64,000 nucleotides of DNA. Source: Lachnospiraceae bacterium. Lineage in GTDB: Bacteria > Bacillota > Clostridia > Lachnospirales > Lachnospiraceae. The notes under the pieces are model-generated. The model was not told the DNA's origin and did not search any database. It saw only the letters and a list, made by a program, of their open reading frames with translations. Below are positions 9,044 through 18,877 of this stretch, in pieces; the first letter of the stretch is position 1, and every line of letters begins with the position of its first letter. The translations under genes were made by a program, and so were the position numbers. Location of the stretch: assembly GCA_022797535.1 (NCBI GenBank), contig JAAWKU010000001.1, positions 1-64,000 on the forward strand, in the 5' to 3' direction.

Positions 9044-10309
9044 CTACTGGGCTTTTTTCACAGGGATATTCCTGGGAAAAGTCAGCGGTTGGCTGGCGCC
9101 CTCCACGGATTCCCTGGTGATCACACATCTGCCGATGGTATCGTCCGAAGGAATCTGATACATCAAATCCATCATCACGCTCTCCATAATGGAACGCAGG
9201 CCCCTGGCGCCTGTCTTTCTCTCAAATGCCTTATCCGCGATGGCCTCGATGGCGTCTTCATTAAACTCCAGATCCACCTCGTCAAACTCAAACAGCTTTT
9301 GGTACTGCTTGATCAGAGCGCTCTTGGGCTCCTTCAGGATCCTGACCAGCGCTTCCCGGTCCAGGCCCTGAAGCGATACATTGATGGGAACCCGGCCTAC
9401 AAACTCAGGAATCAGGCCGAACTTTACCAGATCCTGAGGCGTCACTTCCTGCAGAAGCTCCCCGATCTCCTTGGAGGATTTCTGGGCCACCACCGTGTTA
9501 AAACCGATGGATTTGCGATCCAGCCTGGACTCAACGATCTTTTCCAGCCCATCAAACGCGCCGCCACAAATGAACAGGATGTTGGAAGTGTCAATCTGAA
9601 TCAAGTCCTGGTGAGGATGCTTCCTGCCCCCCTGGGGCGGTACGCTGGCAACCGTGCCTTCCACAATCTTTAGAAGGGCCTGCTGTACCCCCTCGCCCGA
9701 CACATCGCGGGTGATGGACACATTCTCCCCCTTCTTGGTAATTTTGTCAATCTCGTCAATATAAATGATCCCGTACTGGGCCCTGTCCACATCATAGTCC
9801 GCCGCCTGGATCAGTTTCAGCAGAATATTCTCCACATCCTCGCCCACATAACCTGCCTCGGTCAAAGTGGTGGCATCCGCGATGGCAAAGGGAACGTTGA
9901 TGATCCTGGCCAGAGTCTGGGCCAGATAAGTCTTGCCCGAACCGGTGGGACCGATCATAATAATATTGCTTTTCTGCAATTCCACATCATTTAAATCCCT
10001 GGGAGCGGTCACTCTCTTGTAGTGATTGTACACTGCCACGGACAGCACCTTTTTGGCCTGCTCCTGCCCGATCACATAATCGTCAAGAAATGCCTTGATC
10101 TCCTTGGGCTTTAAGAGTTTGATGTCCTGATCCTGCAGCGCAGTCTCCTCTTCTTCCTCCAGTTCCTCCTCCAGGATATCCTCACAGATCTCCACACACT
10201 CGTCGCAGATATAGACTCCCGCCGGTCCAGCGATCAGCTTCTTCACCTGATTCTGGGACTTGTTGCAGAACGAGCATCTGATCTCGCCGTCAAAATTTTT
10301 ACCTACCAT
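9044..10309 (-). CDS. clpX: ATP-dependent Clp protease ATP-binding subunit ClpX
   Basis: The hexameric AAA+ unfoldase that feeds substrates to ClpP. An N-terminal C4 zinc finger (CSFCNKS and CDECVEIC, about residues 12-40) recruits adaptors and substrates. Walker A GPTGSGKT lies near residue 113, Walker B is [10 protein letters not shown], and the pore loop contains GYVG. Sensor 2 is the GARGLRS motif, and an IGF-like ClpP-docking loop (KSIGFN) is present. The length of about 421 residues is standard. The start at 10309 (MVGKNFDGE) has AAGGAAGG upstream; the open frame extends to 10363 without a better site. It lies 96 bases downstream of clpP and probably shares its transcript. Confidence 0.97.
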   Translation of the reverse strand: MVGKNFDGEIRCSFCNKSQNQVKKLIAGPAGVYICDECVEICEDILEEELEEEEETALQDQDIKLLKPKEIKAFLDDYVIGQEQAKKVLSVAVYNHYKRVTAPRDLNDVELQKSNIIMIGPTGSGKTYLAQTLARIINVPFAIADATTLTEAGYVGEDVENILLKLIQAADYDVDRAQYGIIYIDEIDKITKKGENVSITRDVSGEGVQQALLKIVEGTVASVPPQGGRKHPHQDLIQIDTSNILFICGGAFDGLEKIVESRLDRKSIGFNTVVAQKSSKEIGELLQEVTPQDLVKFGLIPEFVGRVPINVSLQGLDREALVRILKEPKSALIKQYQKLFEFDEVDLEFNEDAIEAIADKAFERKTGARGLRSIMESVMMDLMYQIPSDDTIGRCVITRESVEGASQPLTFPRNIPVKKAQ

Positions 10310-10405
10310 ACCTTCCTTTACCTCTTCCCGCATCCCCCGCAGTTCCCCCGGGCATTGTGTCAACGCGTATTCTTTCTTTTCCTGTCATCCCACGTTATGA
10401 CCGGC

Positions 10406-11017
10406 TCAGGAATTCTTCTCCCCCGCCTCAATCATGGTATGGGAACTTAATATCTTGTCGATCAGGCCATATTCCAATGCCTCCTCGGCGCTCTTCCAGT
10501 TATCCCGCTCCGTGTCGGCACACACAGTCTCATAGTCCCTGCCCGTGTTCTCTGCCAGCATACGGTTCAGCTTTTCCTTGGTCTTCAGAATATGCTTCGC
10601 GGCGATCTCAATCTCCGTGGCCTGGCCCTGGGTTCCGCCCAGAGGCTGGTGAATCATAATCTCCGCATTGGGCAGGGCATACCGTTTGCCCTTTGCGCCG
10701 CCTGCCAGCAGAAAAGCGCCCATGCTGGCCGCCATGCCGATGCACACCGTGGCCACATCGCATTTGATGTACCGCATGGTATCATAGATGGCCATGCCCG
10801 CCGTCACACTGCCGCCGGGACTGTTGATATACAGATGAATATCCTTCTCCGGATCTTCGGACTCCAGAAAGAGCAGCTGCGCCACCACCAGACTGGCAGT
10901 CACCTCGTTGACCTCTTCCCCCAGGAAGATGATCCTGTCCTTCAGCAGCCTGGAATAAATATCATAGGACCGCTCCCCCTTGCTGGTCTGTTCGATGACA
11001 TAAGGTACTAAACTCAT
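10406..11017 (-). CDS. clpP: ATP-dependent Clp protease proteolytic subunit ClpP
   Basis: The serine peptidase that forms the double-heptamer barrel used by ClpX. The catalytic Ser is in [11 protein letters not shown] (about residue 98), the His in MIHQPLGG (about 123), and the Asp in the segment DTERDN (about 172). At 203 residues it is full length. The start follows AGGAGG at 11017 and a good promoter lies at 11124-11152. A second, frameshifted ClpP gene lies at 29.4-30.0 kb. The two share the N-terminal pattern MSLVPYV and about the same length. Confidence 0.97.
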   Translation of the reverse strand: MSLVPYVIEQTSKGERSYDIYSRLLKDRIIFLGEEVNEVTASLVVAQLLFLESEDPEKDIHLYINSPGGSVTAGMAIYDTMRYIKCDVATVCIGMAASMGAFLLAGGAKGKRYALPNAEIMIHQPLGGTQGQATEIEIAAKHILKTKEKLNRMLAENTGRDYETVCADTERDNWKSAEEALEYGLIDKILSSHTMIEAGEKNS

Positions 11018-11123
11018 AATATCCTCCTATTTCTCGGTTCCACCTGTTCCCGAACGGCATACATTTCCGTCCCGCCTATACGCTTTTGCGCACAAATTGT
11101 TCTGAATCTTCAAGTGCAAACAC

Positions 11124-11152
11124 ATTATACATTACCTGCTATTTTTTTACAA
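11124..11152 (-). promoter_or_regulatory. Vegetative promoter of clpP-clpX
   Basis: On the minus strand TTGTAA and TATAAT are separated by 17 bases, about 105 bases upstream of the clpP start codon. I saw no clear CtsR operator next to it. Confidence 0.7.
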
Positions 11153-11157
11153 TCACA

Positions 11158-11200
11158 AAACAGAGGATTTCATAAAAAATTAATCAATCCTCCGTCTGTG
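11158..11200 (-). terminator. Possible terminator after tig
   Basis: GGAGGATT and AAATCCTC can pair around an AT-rich loop on the minus strand, followed by TGTTTTGTG. The stem is only about 8 bp and the T-run is imperfect, so termination may be partial. Confidence 0.45.
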
Positions 11201-11266
11201 TTCCTATTCAGCGCCGCTTCCCGTCACCTGCCCGGGGCAGCGCCCGCTTTACCCGCGCACCGGGGA

Positions 11267-12601
11267 TTACTCCGCGTCCCCGGCCTCCTGGGACTTGGCG
11301 GATTTTTTGGATGCCTTGGCCTCTTTGGCGTTCTCCACTACGAACTCCACAGCCTTATTCACGCAGATGTCTTCCATCACCTGCTTTTTGCCTCCCTCGC
11401 CCAGAAGCTCCTTCACCTTGTCCGGCTCCATCTTGTAGCCCTCGGCCATCTTGGCAACCTCGGCCTCGAATTCCTCCTCCGTAGCCTCCATCTTCTCGGC
11501 GGCGGCCACAGCCTCCAGCACCAGGCGGGACTGAATGCGTCTCAATGCCTGGGGCTTGATCTGCTCAAGCATCATCTGGGGAGTGGCGCCGGTGAACTGC
11601 ATGTACTGCTCCATGGACAGTCCCTGCATCTGCAGTCTCTGGGCGAAATCCTCCACCATCTGTCTCTGCTGAGTCTCCAACATGGCCTCGGGAATCTCCA
11701 TCTGCGCATCCTCTATGATGGCGTCGATGACGGCTTCCTCCCTGGCGCCCCTGGCAGCCTCAGCCTTGCGCTCTCCAATCTTCTTTTTGGTGTCCTCCCT
11801 GTACTCTGCCAGGGTGTCAAACTCGGATACCTCTGCCGCAAACTCATCATCCAGCGCAGGCAGTTCCTTCTCCTTGATCTCCTTGACGGTGCACTTGAAC
11901 ACCGCTGCCTTGCCCGCCAGTTCGGCAGCCTGGTAATCCTCCGGGAAAGTCACGTTCACATCGGTCTCCTTGCCGATCTCCGCGCCCACCAGGGCCTCCT
12001 CGAAGCCCGGGATGAAGGCGCCGGAACCGATGGTCAGCGGATAATCCGTTCCCTTACCGCCCTCGAATGCCACACCGTCCACAAAGCCCTCGAAGTCAAT
12101 GACCGTCATGTCGCCGTCCTGCACGGGTCTGCCCTCCACGGGAACGGTTCTGGCGCTGTTGTCGCGCTCCTTGCCGATCTCCGCGTCGATTTCTTCCTCA
12201 GTCACCTCCAGGTCAGCAGCCTCCACCTTCACGCCCTTGTACTTGCCCAGGGTTACTTCCGGCTTCAGCGCCACCTCCGCAGTGAAGATGAAAGGCTTGC
12301 CCGCCTCGATCTGTACCACATTGATCTTGGGCTGGGACACCACTGACTCCTCACAATTCTCCAGTTCCTTTTCGTATGCCTCCGAAATCAGAGCGTTGGC
12401 GGCGTCCTCATAGAACACCTCCTTGCCATACATCTGCTCGATCAACTTGCGGGGAGCCTTGCCTTTGCGGAACCCGGGAACATTGATGCGGTTCCTCTCC
12501 TTCCGATATGCCTGCTCAATGGCCTTTTCCAGTTCTTCCGCTGCAACCTCGATGGTCAGCCTGGCCATATTCTTTTCCAACTTTTCAACCTGTAAACTCA
12601 T
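11267..12601 (-). CDS. tig: Trigger factor (ribosome-bound chaperone and peptidyl-prolyl isomerase)
   Basis: Three-domain chaperone that meets nascent chains at the ribosome exit. The ribosome-docking loop VPGFRKGKAPRKLIE (about residues 43-58) is the family signature. The FKBP-like isomerase domain spans about 160-245 (VIDFEGFVDGVAFEGG, GFEEALVG). The helical C-terminal arms complete the 444 residues, ending in a Lys/Ala/Glu-rich tail. The start at 12601 has a GGAGGAAACG site and a strong promoter 80 bases upstream. Gene order tig-clpP-clpX-engB supports orthology. Confidence 0.96.
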   Translation of the reverse strand: MSLQVEKLEKNMARLTIEVAAEELEKAIEQAYRKERNRINVPGFRKGKAPRKLIEQMYGKEVFYEDAANALISEAYEKELENCEESVVSQPKINVVQIEAGKPFIFTAEVALKPEVTLGKYKGVKVEAADLEVTEEEIDAEIGKERDNSARTVPVEGRPVQDGDMTVIDFEGFVDGVAFEGGKGTDYPLTIGSGAFIPGFEEALVGAEIGKETDVNVTFPEDYQAAELAGKAAVFKCTVKEIKEKELPALDDEFAAEVSEFDTLAEYREDTKKKIGERKAEAARGAREEAVIDAIIEDAQMEIPEAMLETQQRQMVEDFAQRLQMQGLSMEQYMQFTGATPQMMLEQIKPQALRRIQSRLVLEAVAAAEKMEATEEEFEAEVAKMAEGYKMEPDKVKELLGEGGKKQVMEDICVNKAVEFVVENAKEAKASKKSAKSQEAGDAE

Positions 12602-12678
12602 TGTATCGTTTCCTCCTTCATCGCCCCTGTATTTTCACATGTCCGCCCGCCGGCAGACATGATCACAGTCATTTGAAG

Positions 12679-12707
12679 ATTATACCATAGAACCGGGCAT
12701 GATGCAA
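12679..12707 (-). promoter_or_regulatory. Vegetative promoter of tig
   Basis: On the minus strand TTGCAT and TATAAT are separated by exactly 17 bases, with a leader of about 75 bases before the tig start. Confidence 0.75.
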
Positions 12708-12727
12708 ATGTTTTTTAAATCCACACG

Positions 12728-14332
12728 TTATTCTACGTACTGTACCCCATTTTCTTCCACATGGGTGGCCATCAGCACCGCGCTGCACGCTCCAAAGGCA
12801 TGAAGATATTTTTCCACTCTGCGGCGGCTCTCCCCGTCCAATCCCCCATAGGGCTCGTCCAGCAGAATCACATCCCCGCCCGCCGCCACGGCCCGGGCGA
12901 TGGCCACCCGGCGTTTCATGCCGCCGCTGAGTTCCCGGCAGGGCCTTCCCAGATCCCCTTCCTCCAGAAGAAGGCGCAGATGTTCCCGGGATTTCTCCCT
13001 GTCCCCCGTGACCATATCCACATTAATCAGCGCGCTGTACTCCTCGCAGAGCCGGTCCTCCTGGAAAACCATGGTGATCTTGCTGCCCAGACGGCGGATA
13101 GAAAGCGGGTCCCGCGGCTCCTCCAACCCTGCGATCAGTCGAAACAAAGTGGTCTTACCACTGCCCGAAGGGGTGCGAAAACAGTAGATCTGCCCCCTCT
13201 CAAAGCGGCCGCTCACATCCTCCAGCACGGTTCTGCCCTGATAGCATTTGCTGACATGGGCAAGTTCCAGCACCACCCGGGGCTTCGTTTCCGAAGAAAG
13301 TCCTGTTCCTGGAGAGGGTTCCCTTTTTGGGAATGGGCCCCTCTCCAGGAATGACTCTCTTTCCGGAAATTTTTTTCCCGGGAATGGATCTCTTTCTGGG
13401 AACGGTTCTCTTTCCAGAAGCGGCTCTCTTTCCGGGAACGATTCTCTTCCTGGGAACAGTTCTCTTTCCGGGATTGGCTCTCTTTCCGAAAGAAGCGGCT
13501 CTCTTTCCGGGAACGGTTCTCTTTCCAGAAGCGGCTCTCTTTCCGGGTAAGCCCCTTCGGAAAGGCCCGCCGCCCGGCATCCCGGCTCCAGCCGCTGAAA
13601 CAGCCTCCACAGGGCCAGCACCGCCTGCTCACAGACCACACTGGCCAGAACCGTCACTGCGGTCCAGGCCAGCACCCCCGCTGTGTCCAGATAGATTTTG
13701 GACAGATAGAGTTGCTCTCCCACGGACAGAGAGGGAATGCCAATGACCTCCGCCGCCACGCCGGACTTCCAGCTCATGCCTGCCGAAATATGGATGGCGC
13801 TGTCCAGATAGGGCTTTAAAGCCGGTCTGTAAATATAGAAGAAACGGTTCCAGGCAGGAATCTCCAGTACCCGCGCCATCTCCAGCAGACGCGGATCCAC
13901 ATGGCGGATGCCTTCTAAGGTATTCACATAGATATTGGGAAGAACAATACAGAAACTGACAGCCGTGGCCAGCACACCGCTGCGCCACCAGATCAGGAAA
14001 AGCACCACAAAGGACGCCACGGGGATGGCTTTCAGCAGGGCCATAACCGGCGCCAGCACATCTTCCAGCAGTTTATAACGGCTGCTGCCCGCCGCCAGCA
14101 GCAGTCCCAGCGCCAGCCCGGAACCAAATCCCGCGCTGATCCGCAGCAGGGAATGCCCCACCGACAGCCAGAAGCCTCCCTGCAGAGCCCGCTCCCCCAA
14201 CGCCTGCAGAGTCTCCAGCGGGCCCACCAGCAGAATGCGGTTTCCTATCAGGGTAGCCGTCAACTGCCACATGAAAATCCAACAGACCGCAATGACAATT
14301 TTTTTGCAGTATTTTCCAAATCTCATTTTCAT
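12728..14332 (-). CDS. Fused ABC permease-ATPase of SsuCB/TauCB type
   Basis: One 534-residue protein combines two subunits that are normally separate. Residues about 1-255 are a BPD-type permease: several hydrophobic helices and an EAA-like loop (LEIPAWNRFFYIYRPALKPY). Residues about 260-345 are a low-complexity hydrophilic linker of six-residue units resembling EREPFP. Residues about 350-534 are an ABC ATPase with Walker A TPSGSGKTT, signature RELSGGMKRR and Walker B VILLDEPYGGLD. The first Walker A position is Thr instead of the usual Gly. The ATPase is short, as in SsuB-type proteins. It lies 15 bases downstream of the lipoprotein binding protein gene, forming a complete importer. Sulfonate, taurine or pyrimidine-like ligands are typical of the family; the actual substrate is unknown. 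Confidence 0.88.
   Translation of the reverse strand: MKMRFGKYCKKIVIAVCWIFMWQLTATLIGNRILLVGPLETLQALGERALQGGFWLSVGHSLLRISAGFGSGLALGLLLAAGSSRYKLLEDVLAPVMALLKAIPVASFVVLFLIWWRSGVLATAVSFCIVLPNIYVNTLEGIRHVDPRLLEMARVLEIPAWNRFFYIYRPALKPYLDSAIHISAGMSWKSGVAAEVIGIPSLSVGEQLYLSKIYLDTAGVLAWTAVTVLASVVCEQAVLALWRLFQRLEPGCRAAGLSEGAYPEREPLLEREPFPEREPLLSEREPIPERELFPGRESFPEREPLLEREPFPERDPFPGKKFPERESFLERGPFPKREPSPGTGLSSETKPRVVLELAHVSKCYQGRTVLEDVSGRFERGQIYCFRTPSGSGKTTLFRLIAGLEEPRDPLSIRRLGSKITMVFQEDRLCEEYSALINVDMVTGDREKSREHLRLLLEEGDLGRPCRELSGGMKRRVAIARAVAAGGDVILLDEPYGGLDGESRRRVEKYLHAFGACSAVLMATHVEENGVQYVE
13290..13550 (-). repeat. 18-bp coding minisatellite in the fused ABC gene
   Basis: About a dozen imperfect tandem copies of an 18-bp unit lie within the gene. 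On the plus strand the units begin CTCTTTCC and continue as GGGAACGGTT or AGAAGCGGCT. Each unit encodes six residues such as EREPFP or EREPLL. Units differ by point changes, and one has an extra codon, so the array has been diversifying while staying in frame. Confidence 0.9.
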
Positions 14333-14347
14333 GGATTGCTTTCCCCA

Positions 14348-15349
14348 CTACGGAATATAGTAAAAGTCCTCTCCCGGCAGAGCGCCGCCCACCGCCAGGG
14401 GATCCTGTTCAAACAGCACCTGCAGATACCCGGACAGGGCCTGCCGCATCTCTTTGCCTTCCATATAAGTGATATTGCAATAAGGAAGGGCTTCCCGGGC
14501 CACAGCTTCCCCGGCAGTGATTCCCGCCGCTGCCACCAGCCGGGCTCCGCCCTCCGGGTCCTCCCGGATGGCTGTAACGCTGGCGGCATGATCCTGCAGA
14601 AAAGTATCCACGGCCACCGGATGCTCCTGTAAAAACCCGTTCCGCACCAATGTTACGCCCGTGACCATGCTGTGCCCCTCTTCTCCCTGCGCCAGGTTCC
14701 ACTGCTCATTCAGGTCCATGACTATGTCCAGGGCCTGGCTTTGGGCGCAGGCCGCCGTGGCAAAAGGCTGGGGAAGCAATCCCACGGCCTGGGGCTGCTC
14801 TTCCAGCAATGCCGCCACCTCCGTGGCCTCCGACCGATATTCCAGCACACAGGACAAAGGGTCAATGCCATTTGCCTTGAGCAGATATTGCAGCACGTAA
14901 TCCGGAGTGGTTCCTTTGCCCGTGAGATAAACGGTCCTGCCCCGAAGATTCTCCAGCTCCGTGATCTCTTCGTCCCCGGACACCAAGTACAACACACCCA
15001 GCGTATTGATATCGATGACGGTGACGCCTCCTTCTGTCCTGTTGTACAGCACGCTGGCCACATTGGCGGGAAGCAGCGCAATATCCAGTTCCTCTTTCAC
15101 CAGCAGGGACAGCAGTTCTTCCGCCGCAGCAGCCATGGTTAATGTATAGGCCTGGGACGTCTGCCCTTGGGTGGACCATTCCTGCAAAAAGACCAGCCCC
15201 ATGGTGGTGGGCCCCTTCAGGCCACCCACCCGGACGGATGCAGGCTCCGCCTGCCGACCGCAGCCCCCGTTCACACCCAGGACCAGACCCGCCAGGACTG
15301 CCAGGGCCAGGATCCTTCCAAAAAGTTTTCTCTTACCTGTCTTTTTCAT
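14348..15349 (-). CDS. ABC transporter substrate-binding lipoprotein (NMT1/SsuA-like)
   Basis: A protein of 333 residues with a lipoprotein signal peptide (hydrophobic LALAVLAGLVLGV, then a Cys in NGGCGRQ at about residue 29). The mature part has the two-lobe pattern of NMT1/SsuA-type binding proteins: an N-terminal VRVGGLKGPTTMGLVF, then LDIALLPANVASVLYN, LRGRTVYLTGKGTTPDYVL and the hinge region QAVGLLPQPFATAA. It is the first gene of a two-gene operon with the fused permease-ATPase. The ligand is probably a small organic anion or heterocycle, going by family relatives. A GAGG site lies 11 bases before the start. Confidence 0.88.
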   Translation of the reverse strand: MKKTGKRKLFGRILALAVLAGLVLGVNGGCGRQAEPASVRVGGLKGPTTMGLVFLQEWSTQGQTSQAYTLTMAAAAEELLSLLVKEELDIALLPANVASVLYNRTEGGVTVIDINTLGVLYLVSGDEEITELENLRGRTVYLTGKGTTPDYVLQYLLKANGIDPLSCVLEYRSEATEVAALLEEQPQAVGLLPQPFATAACAQSQALDIVMDLNEQWNLAQGEEGHSMVTGVTLVRNGFLQEHPVAVDTFLQDHAASVTAIREDPEGGARLVAAAGITAGEAVAREALPYCNITYMEGKEMRQALSGYLQVLFEQDPLAVGGALPGEDFYYIP

Positions 15350-15559
15350 ATAGTCTCTTACCTCGATTTATAGATTCCACTCCTGGGCTTCCCTGAAAAA
15401 TACCGGCATCCACCGCCCCCAGGATCCAGGGCCTTTTTCCTGCCCATTATAGCATAAAGGGTAATAAAGCGGAAGTATGAAACCTCGTTTCTTATATCGT
15501 TTTGCACAGTATCCCAAGCATAGCTTGGGATATGCATGCAGAGGAAAGATTGAAAAAGA

Positions 15560-15600
15560 CATATAAAAGCGGCGCCATCCCAAAGACAGCGCCGCGTCGC
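15560..15600 (-). terminator. Strong terminator after the long binding protein
   Basis: On the minus strand GCGGCGC and GCGCCGC form a GC-rich stem with a 13-nt loop, followed by TTTTATATG and further T residues. It ends the unit 15638-18325. Confidence 0.85.
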
Positions 15601-15637
15601 TTATTTCTCTGCCATTTTCCTGTTCGGAAACGTTTTG

Positions 15638-17965
15638 TTAGGATTGTTCCGCCAGATACAGTTCCACTCGCCTGGTCAGACGCTTAATCAACTCCTCCTC
15701 CGTAATAGTCCCGTCCGTATACGCATATACCTCCTCTATCAGGATTGTGTTCAGATCCTTCGGGAAATATTTTCGCGGTCGGGCCTTTTCCAACAGTTCA
15801 TACAGGAATCGGGCGTCATATTCCCTGTCATAATCCTCCCCCAGGGTGATCTGGGTGAATCCGTAAATGGTGGGCATGGACTGCTCATTCACCTGGGCGA
15901 TCTGCTCTTCCAGCACATCCTTACGCACGCTCAGCCAGAAATTCGGATCCTTCATCCCCTCCGTCTGGCCCTCTTCTGACAGCAGCATCCGCAAAAAAGT
16001 ACCCGCCACCCGTTTCTCCTCATCGGTGGCTGTAATCCTCACCGCCAGAGGATCCTGACCATAGATATAATGGGCCGCCCCCTCCCGGGCGGGGAAACCG
16101 ATATAATTGGCCTCCTCCCCGTAGCAGAGACGGTACAGGTCAATCAGTTCAGGCCTTCGGACGTCAATGATATTGCAGAATACCTTCCCCTCCAGCATGG
16201 GTTCCACCGACTCAATATTTTCCTGCTCCGTGCAATATTTCATTCCCAGACGCAAAACTCTGCGGAATTCCTCACTGTCAAAATAGGTCTCGCCGCTCCC
16301 GGCGTCCAGCACATAATTGTCCTCCAGTCCATGAAGCAGAAAGTTGGATATAAAAATCCAGGGACTGTTCTGGCCATTGTAAATCGCCTGGATGGATGAA
16401 TCCGCCTCAATCAGGTCCAGAAAGGTTTTATAATCCCAGTCCGTGGGCTCCTCCTTCGGGATCACCACCGTCTGCAGGCCAAAGCTGTAGACCACCCCGT
16501 ACAGGGTTCCGTCGATCTCCCCCAGTTCCATGGCCTTGGGAATCAGCGCCTCCTCCCATGCCTCCCCGGCGAAAAGGCCCTCCAGAGGCGTCCACAGCTT
16601 TTGGTTCCCCTCAAAGCCGGTAAGCATGGTGTCCACCAGCACCGGTCCCCTTCCCGCCGCCAGTTCCGTCAGCAGCGCCGTTCTGTCATAATCCGTCTTG
16701 AGCTCTATGTGATAGGCGGGATATTTTTTGTTGAACGCCACCACAGTGGGATAATACACCTCCCGCATGGCGGAGGGCACCGCAAAAACGATCTTCCGAA
16801 TCTCCACCTGCTCCCGGGTGGGTTCCAGGCACAGCAGATTTCCATCTCCGTTATTATCCGTATAAATCAGGTTGACGCGTCCATCCTCCCGGATCTGTAA
16901 TTCCTCGATCTGGGAAATTCCGATCCCATGGTTGCTCCAGAGATAGAGATCTTCTGTGGCATTCCCCGCCAGATCCGCAAGGTGAAGCCCCTTGTTGTCC
17001 GCAAACAGCAGGGTTTTCTCGTCCCACAGCGTGTAATAGCAGTTTTCCGTCCTCCAGAGGGCTTTCGGCGCATCCTCTCCAAATTCCGCCAGCAGAACCG
17101 TCTCCCCGGTCCCGGGATCCACATACTCCAGTCGGCTTCCCGTCCTTCTGCCCTGACTGTCCGTTAGCTGTGACAAAAGGCCAACCCTGCCGTCATACAG
17201 AGATACCAGCCTGATCGCATTCCCTGAGCAATCCCCTTTAAACAGAAGTTCTCCCTCTGCATCCGCAATTATGTAGCAGGTTTTCGACGGCTTTGAATCG
17301 TCCACCAACTGACTGCCTATATAACAGGTGGTAAAATGGATATTGCCCTCCTGATCCACCAAGATATGAGAGGGCGACTCTCCCCCGTCATCGGCCAGAA
17401 AATCTATGGATATCCTTCGCAGGATCTGCTGCTGTCCGTCCACTTCAAAGAATTGGTAGGTCTTTTCTGCATCCTCCGCAACCACAAAATCCCACATCAT
17501 GAAATGGTCGCTCCCCATGATGCTGCCGATTCCCCACGCCTGATTGTGAGTATCGTCCCGAAAAGCCAGTCTGACGGAGTTTTCCCCTCCCTGGTCCGTA
17601 ACGGTCTTTAACTCGTCCCAACATTCCTCCAGGGATTCAAAAAGATGCTTTTTAAACACGGCTCCGCAGGTGCTTCCCAGAGCATATTCCCTGGCGCCTC
17701 CCACGATTCCCACTTCCTGAGGTTTCAGAGGAAAAGACGCTGTGGCCGAATAGGCATCCAGGGAATTATCCCGCCAGGTTTCCTCTTCCAGCAGCAGTTC
17801 CTGAAAAAACAGATCTTCCCCGGAAGCACTCGGCTCTTCGCTGGTGAATTCCCCATTCGCTCCAGAGACTTCCTGTCCTTCCCCTGTATGGTTCTCTCCG
17901 CCGCATCCATGTAAAAAAGCAGTCGCAAGCATCCACAATAACAATAATTTAATTCTTCGCCTCAT
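15638..17965 (-). CDS. Large lipoprotein with C-terminal family 1 extracellular solute-binding domain
   Basis: A 775-residue protein with a lipoprotein signal (LLLWMLATAFLHGCGG, Cys at about 21). The N-terminal 400 residues look like repeated beta-strand blades (for example LYLWSNHGIGISQIEELQIREDG), suggesting a propeller. The C-terminal 360 residues match sugar-type binding proteins: FNKKYPAYHIELKTDYD, then ELAAGRGPVLVDT, LEGLFAGEAWEEALIPKAM and GTFLRMLLSEEGQ. It has the same architecture as the 770-residue protein at 24458-26770. No permease or ATPase gene is adjacent, so it may act as a sensor or share a transporter elsewhere. It is preceded by a small secreted-protein gene 12 bases upstream. 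Confidence 0.8.
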   Translation of the reverse strand: MRRRIKLLLLWMLATAFLHGCGGENHTGEGQEVSGANGEFTSEEPSASGEDLFFQELLLEEETWRDNSLDAYSATASFPLKPQEVGIVGGAREYALGSTCGAVFKKHLFESLEECWDELKTVTDQGGENSVRLAFRDDTHNQAWGIGSIMGSDHFMMWDFVVAEDAEKTYQFFEVDGQQQILRRISIDFLADDGGESPSHILVDQEGNIHFTTCYIGSQLVDDSKPSKTCYIIADAEGELLFKGDCSGNAIRLVSLYDGRVGLLSQLTDSQGRRTGSRLEYVDPGTGETVLLAEFGEDAPKALWRTENCYYTLWDEKTLLFADNKGLHLADLAGNATEDLYLWSNHGIGISQIEELQIREDGRVNLIYTDNNGDGNLLCLEPTREQVEIRKIVFAVPSAMREVYYPTVVAFNKKYPAYHIELKTDYDRTALLTELAAGRGPVLVDTMLTGFEGNQKLWTPLEGLFAGEAWEEALIPKAMELGEIDGTLYGVVYSFGLQTVVIPKEEPTDWDYKTFLDLIEADSSIQAIYNGQNSPWIFISNFLLHGLEDNYVLDAGSGETYFDSEEFRRVLRLGMKYCTEQENIESVEPMLEGKVFCNIIDVRRPELIDLYRLCYGEEANYIGFPAREGAAHYIYGQDPLAVRITATDEEKRVAGTFLRMLLSEEGQTEGMKDPNFWLSVRKDVLEEQIAQVNEQSMPTIYGFTQITLGEDYDREYDARFLYELLEKARPRKYFPKDLNTILIEEVYAYTDGTITEEELIKRLTRRVELYLAEQS

Positions 17966-17977
17966 GTGATTTTACCT

Positions 17978-18325
17978 CTATAGATGTTTCACGCTATGTA
18001 CGGTTCTTACATAGTGGGGATGGGCCCCCTGGGTATCATTCATCTTGTTGCAAATTCTACAGATATAATTGCACCATTGATACTGGTCTGTCCGCTTACA
18101 ATCGTCCTTATAAATCGGATTACCATTCTGATCCTCTCCATACAAATATACGCAGACACCTTTATCTACGGAATACCCCGCGTCCGCGCGTCTGCATACG
18201 GCAAACTCATGCACATGAGTCGCTTCGGGCAGACCGCTTTCGTCGCATACAGATGCCAGGGAAGCAAATCCACTGCCTGTCAAAAGCGTTGCCATAAGAC
18301 CAATTACTCCCATTTTTCTTATCAT
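17978..18325 (-). CDS. Small secreted Cys/His-rich protein
   Basis: A protein of 115 residues with a cleavable signal peptide (MGVIGLMATLLTGSGFASLA). The mature chain has seven Cys, several His and aromatic residues, including CNYICRIC and VCVYLYGEDQNGNP. The Cys spacing could allow disulfides or metal binding. It lies 12 bases upstream of the large binding protein and is probably cotranscribed. I do not recognise a family. Confidence 0.6.
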   Translation of the reverse strand: MIRKMGVIGLMATLLTGSGFASLASVCDESGLPEATHVHEFAVCRRADAGYSVDKGVCVYLYGEDQNGNPIYKDDCKRTDQYQWCNYICRICNKMNDTQGAHPHYVRTVHSVKHL

Positions 18326-18877
18326 ATAAGCCCACTTTCTTGATGATAATCAGCAGTTCCATTTGTTCCGTCTTTAAGTATTCTTTTCTTACATTTCACT
18401 GCCGCTTTCTTTCACCTCCCCACTTCCCCTTATAGCGCTCATAATATACCAACTTCTAATCTATGATTAGACTATACGCTAAATATTAAAGCCTTTATGT
18501 TTATAGATATTTATATGGTTTTCTATATTTTTAATTATAAATTATCATTCAAATCACGTCAATATAAATTCAAGAACGTAAATATATTCATTCGTCTATA
18601 TATTATATTATGCCAGACATCTTCCATATATAAGATAGCAGGCCTGGATCCCATTCCCAACTTACAGATCAGCTGCCGTAAGTCGAGAGCAGTCATCGCA
18701 GGGCAGAGGGAACGGGCAAGGCCACAGATGCCTGTAAAGATAAGGCAAGAGGAACAAGAGGAGCAAGAGGAATAGCAAGAGGAATATAAGCAAATTAAAT
18801 GGAAAGTTACGTGCGTTTATGATAAGATAATGGCGTTGCGTAGTTTAACAGATCTGGCATTCTTTTGAGGTGAAAAT
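18326..18877. other. Intergenic region with AT-rich tract and short tandem repeat
   Basis: This region separates divergent genes and must hold both promoters. Positions 18430-18620 are very AT-rich. At 18746-18790 there are four imperfect copies of AAGAGGARY on the plus strand. A frame at 18497-18775 is open but lacks a ribosome binding site and has no protein-like character. Confidence 0.5.

Noticed and set aside
13290..13550. CRISPR-like array
   Set aside because: The repeats are 18 bp with no unique spacers, and they lie inside a coding frame that stays open; this is a coding minisatellite.
18746..18790. AAGAGGARY tandem repeat as a regulatory array
   Set aside because: Only four imperfect copies in a purine-rich region, with no symmetry or fixed position relative to a promoter.
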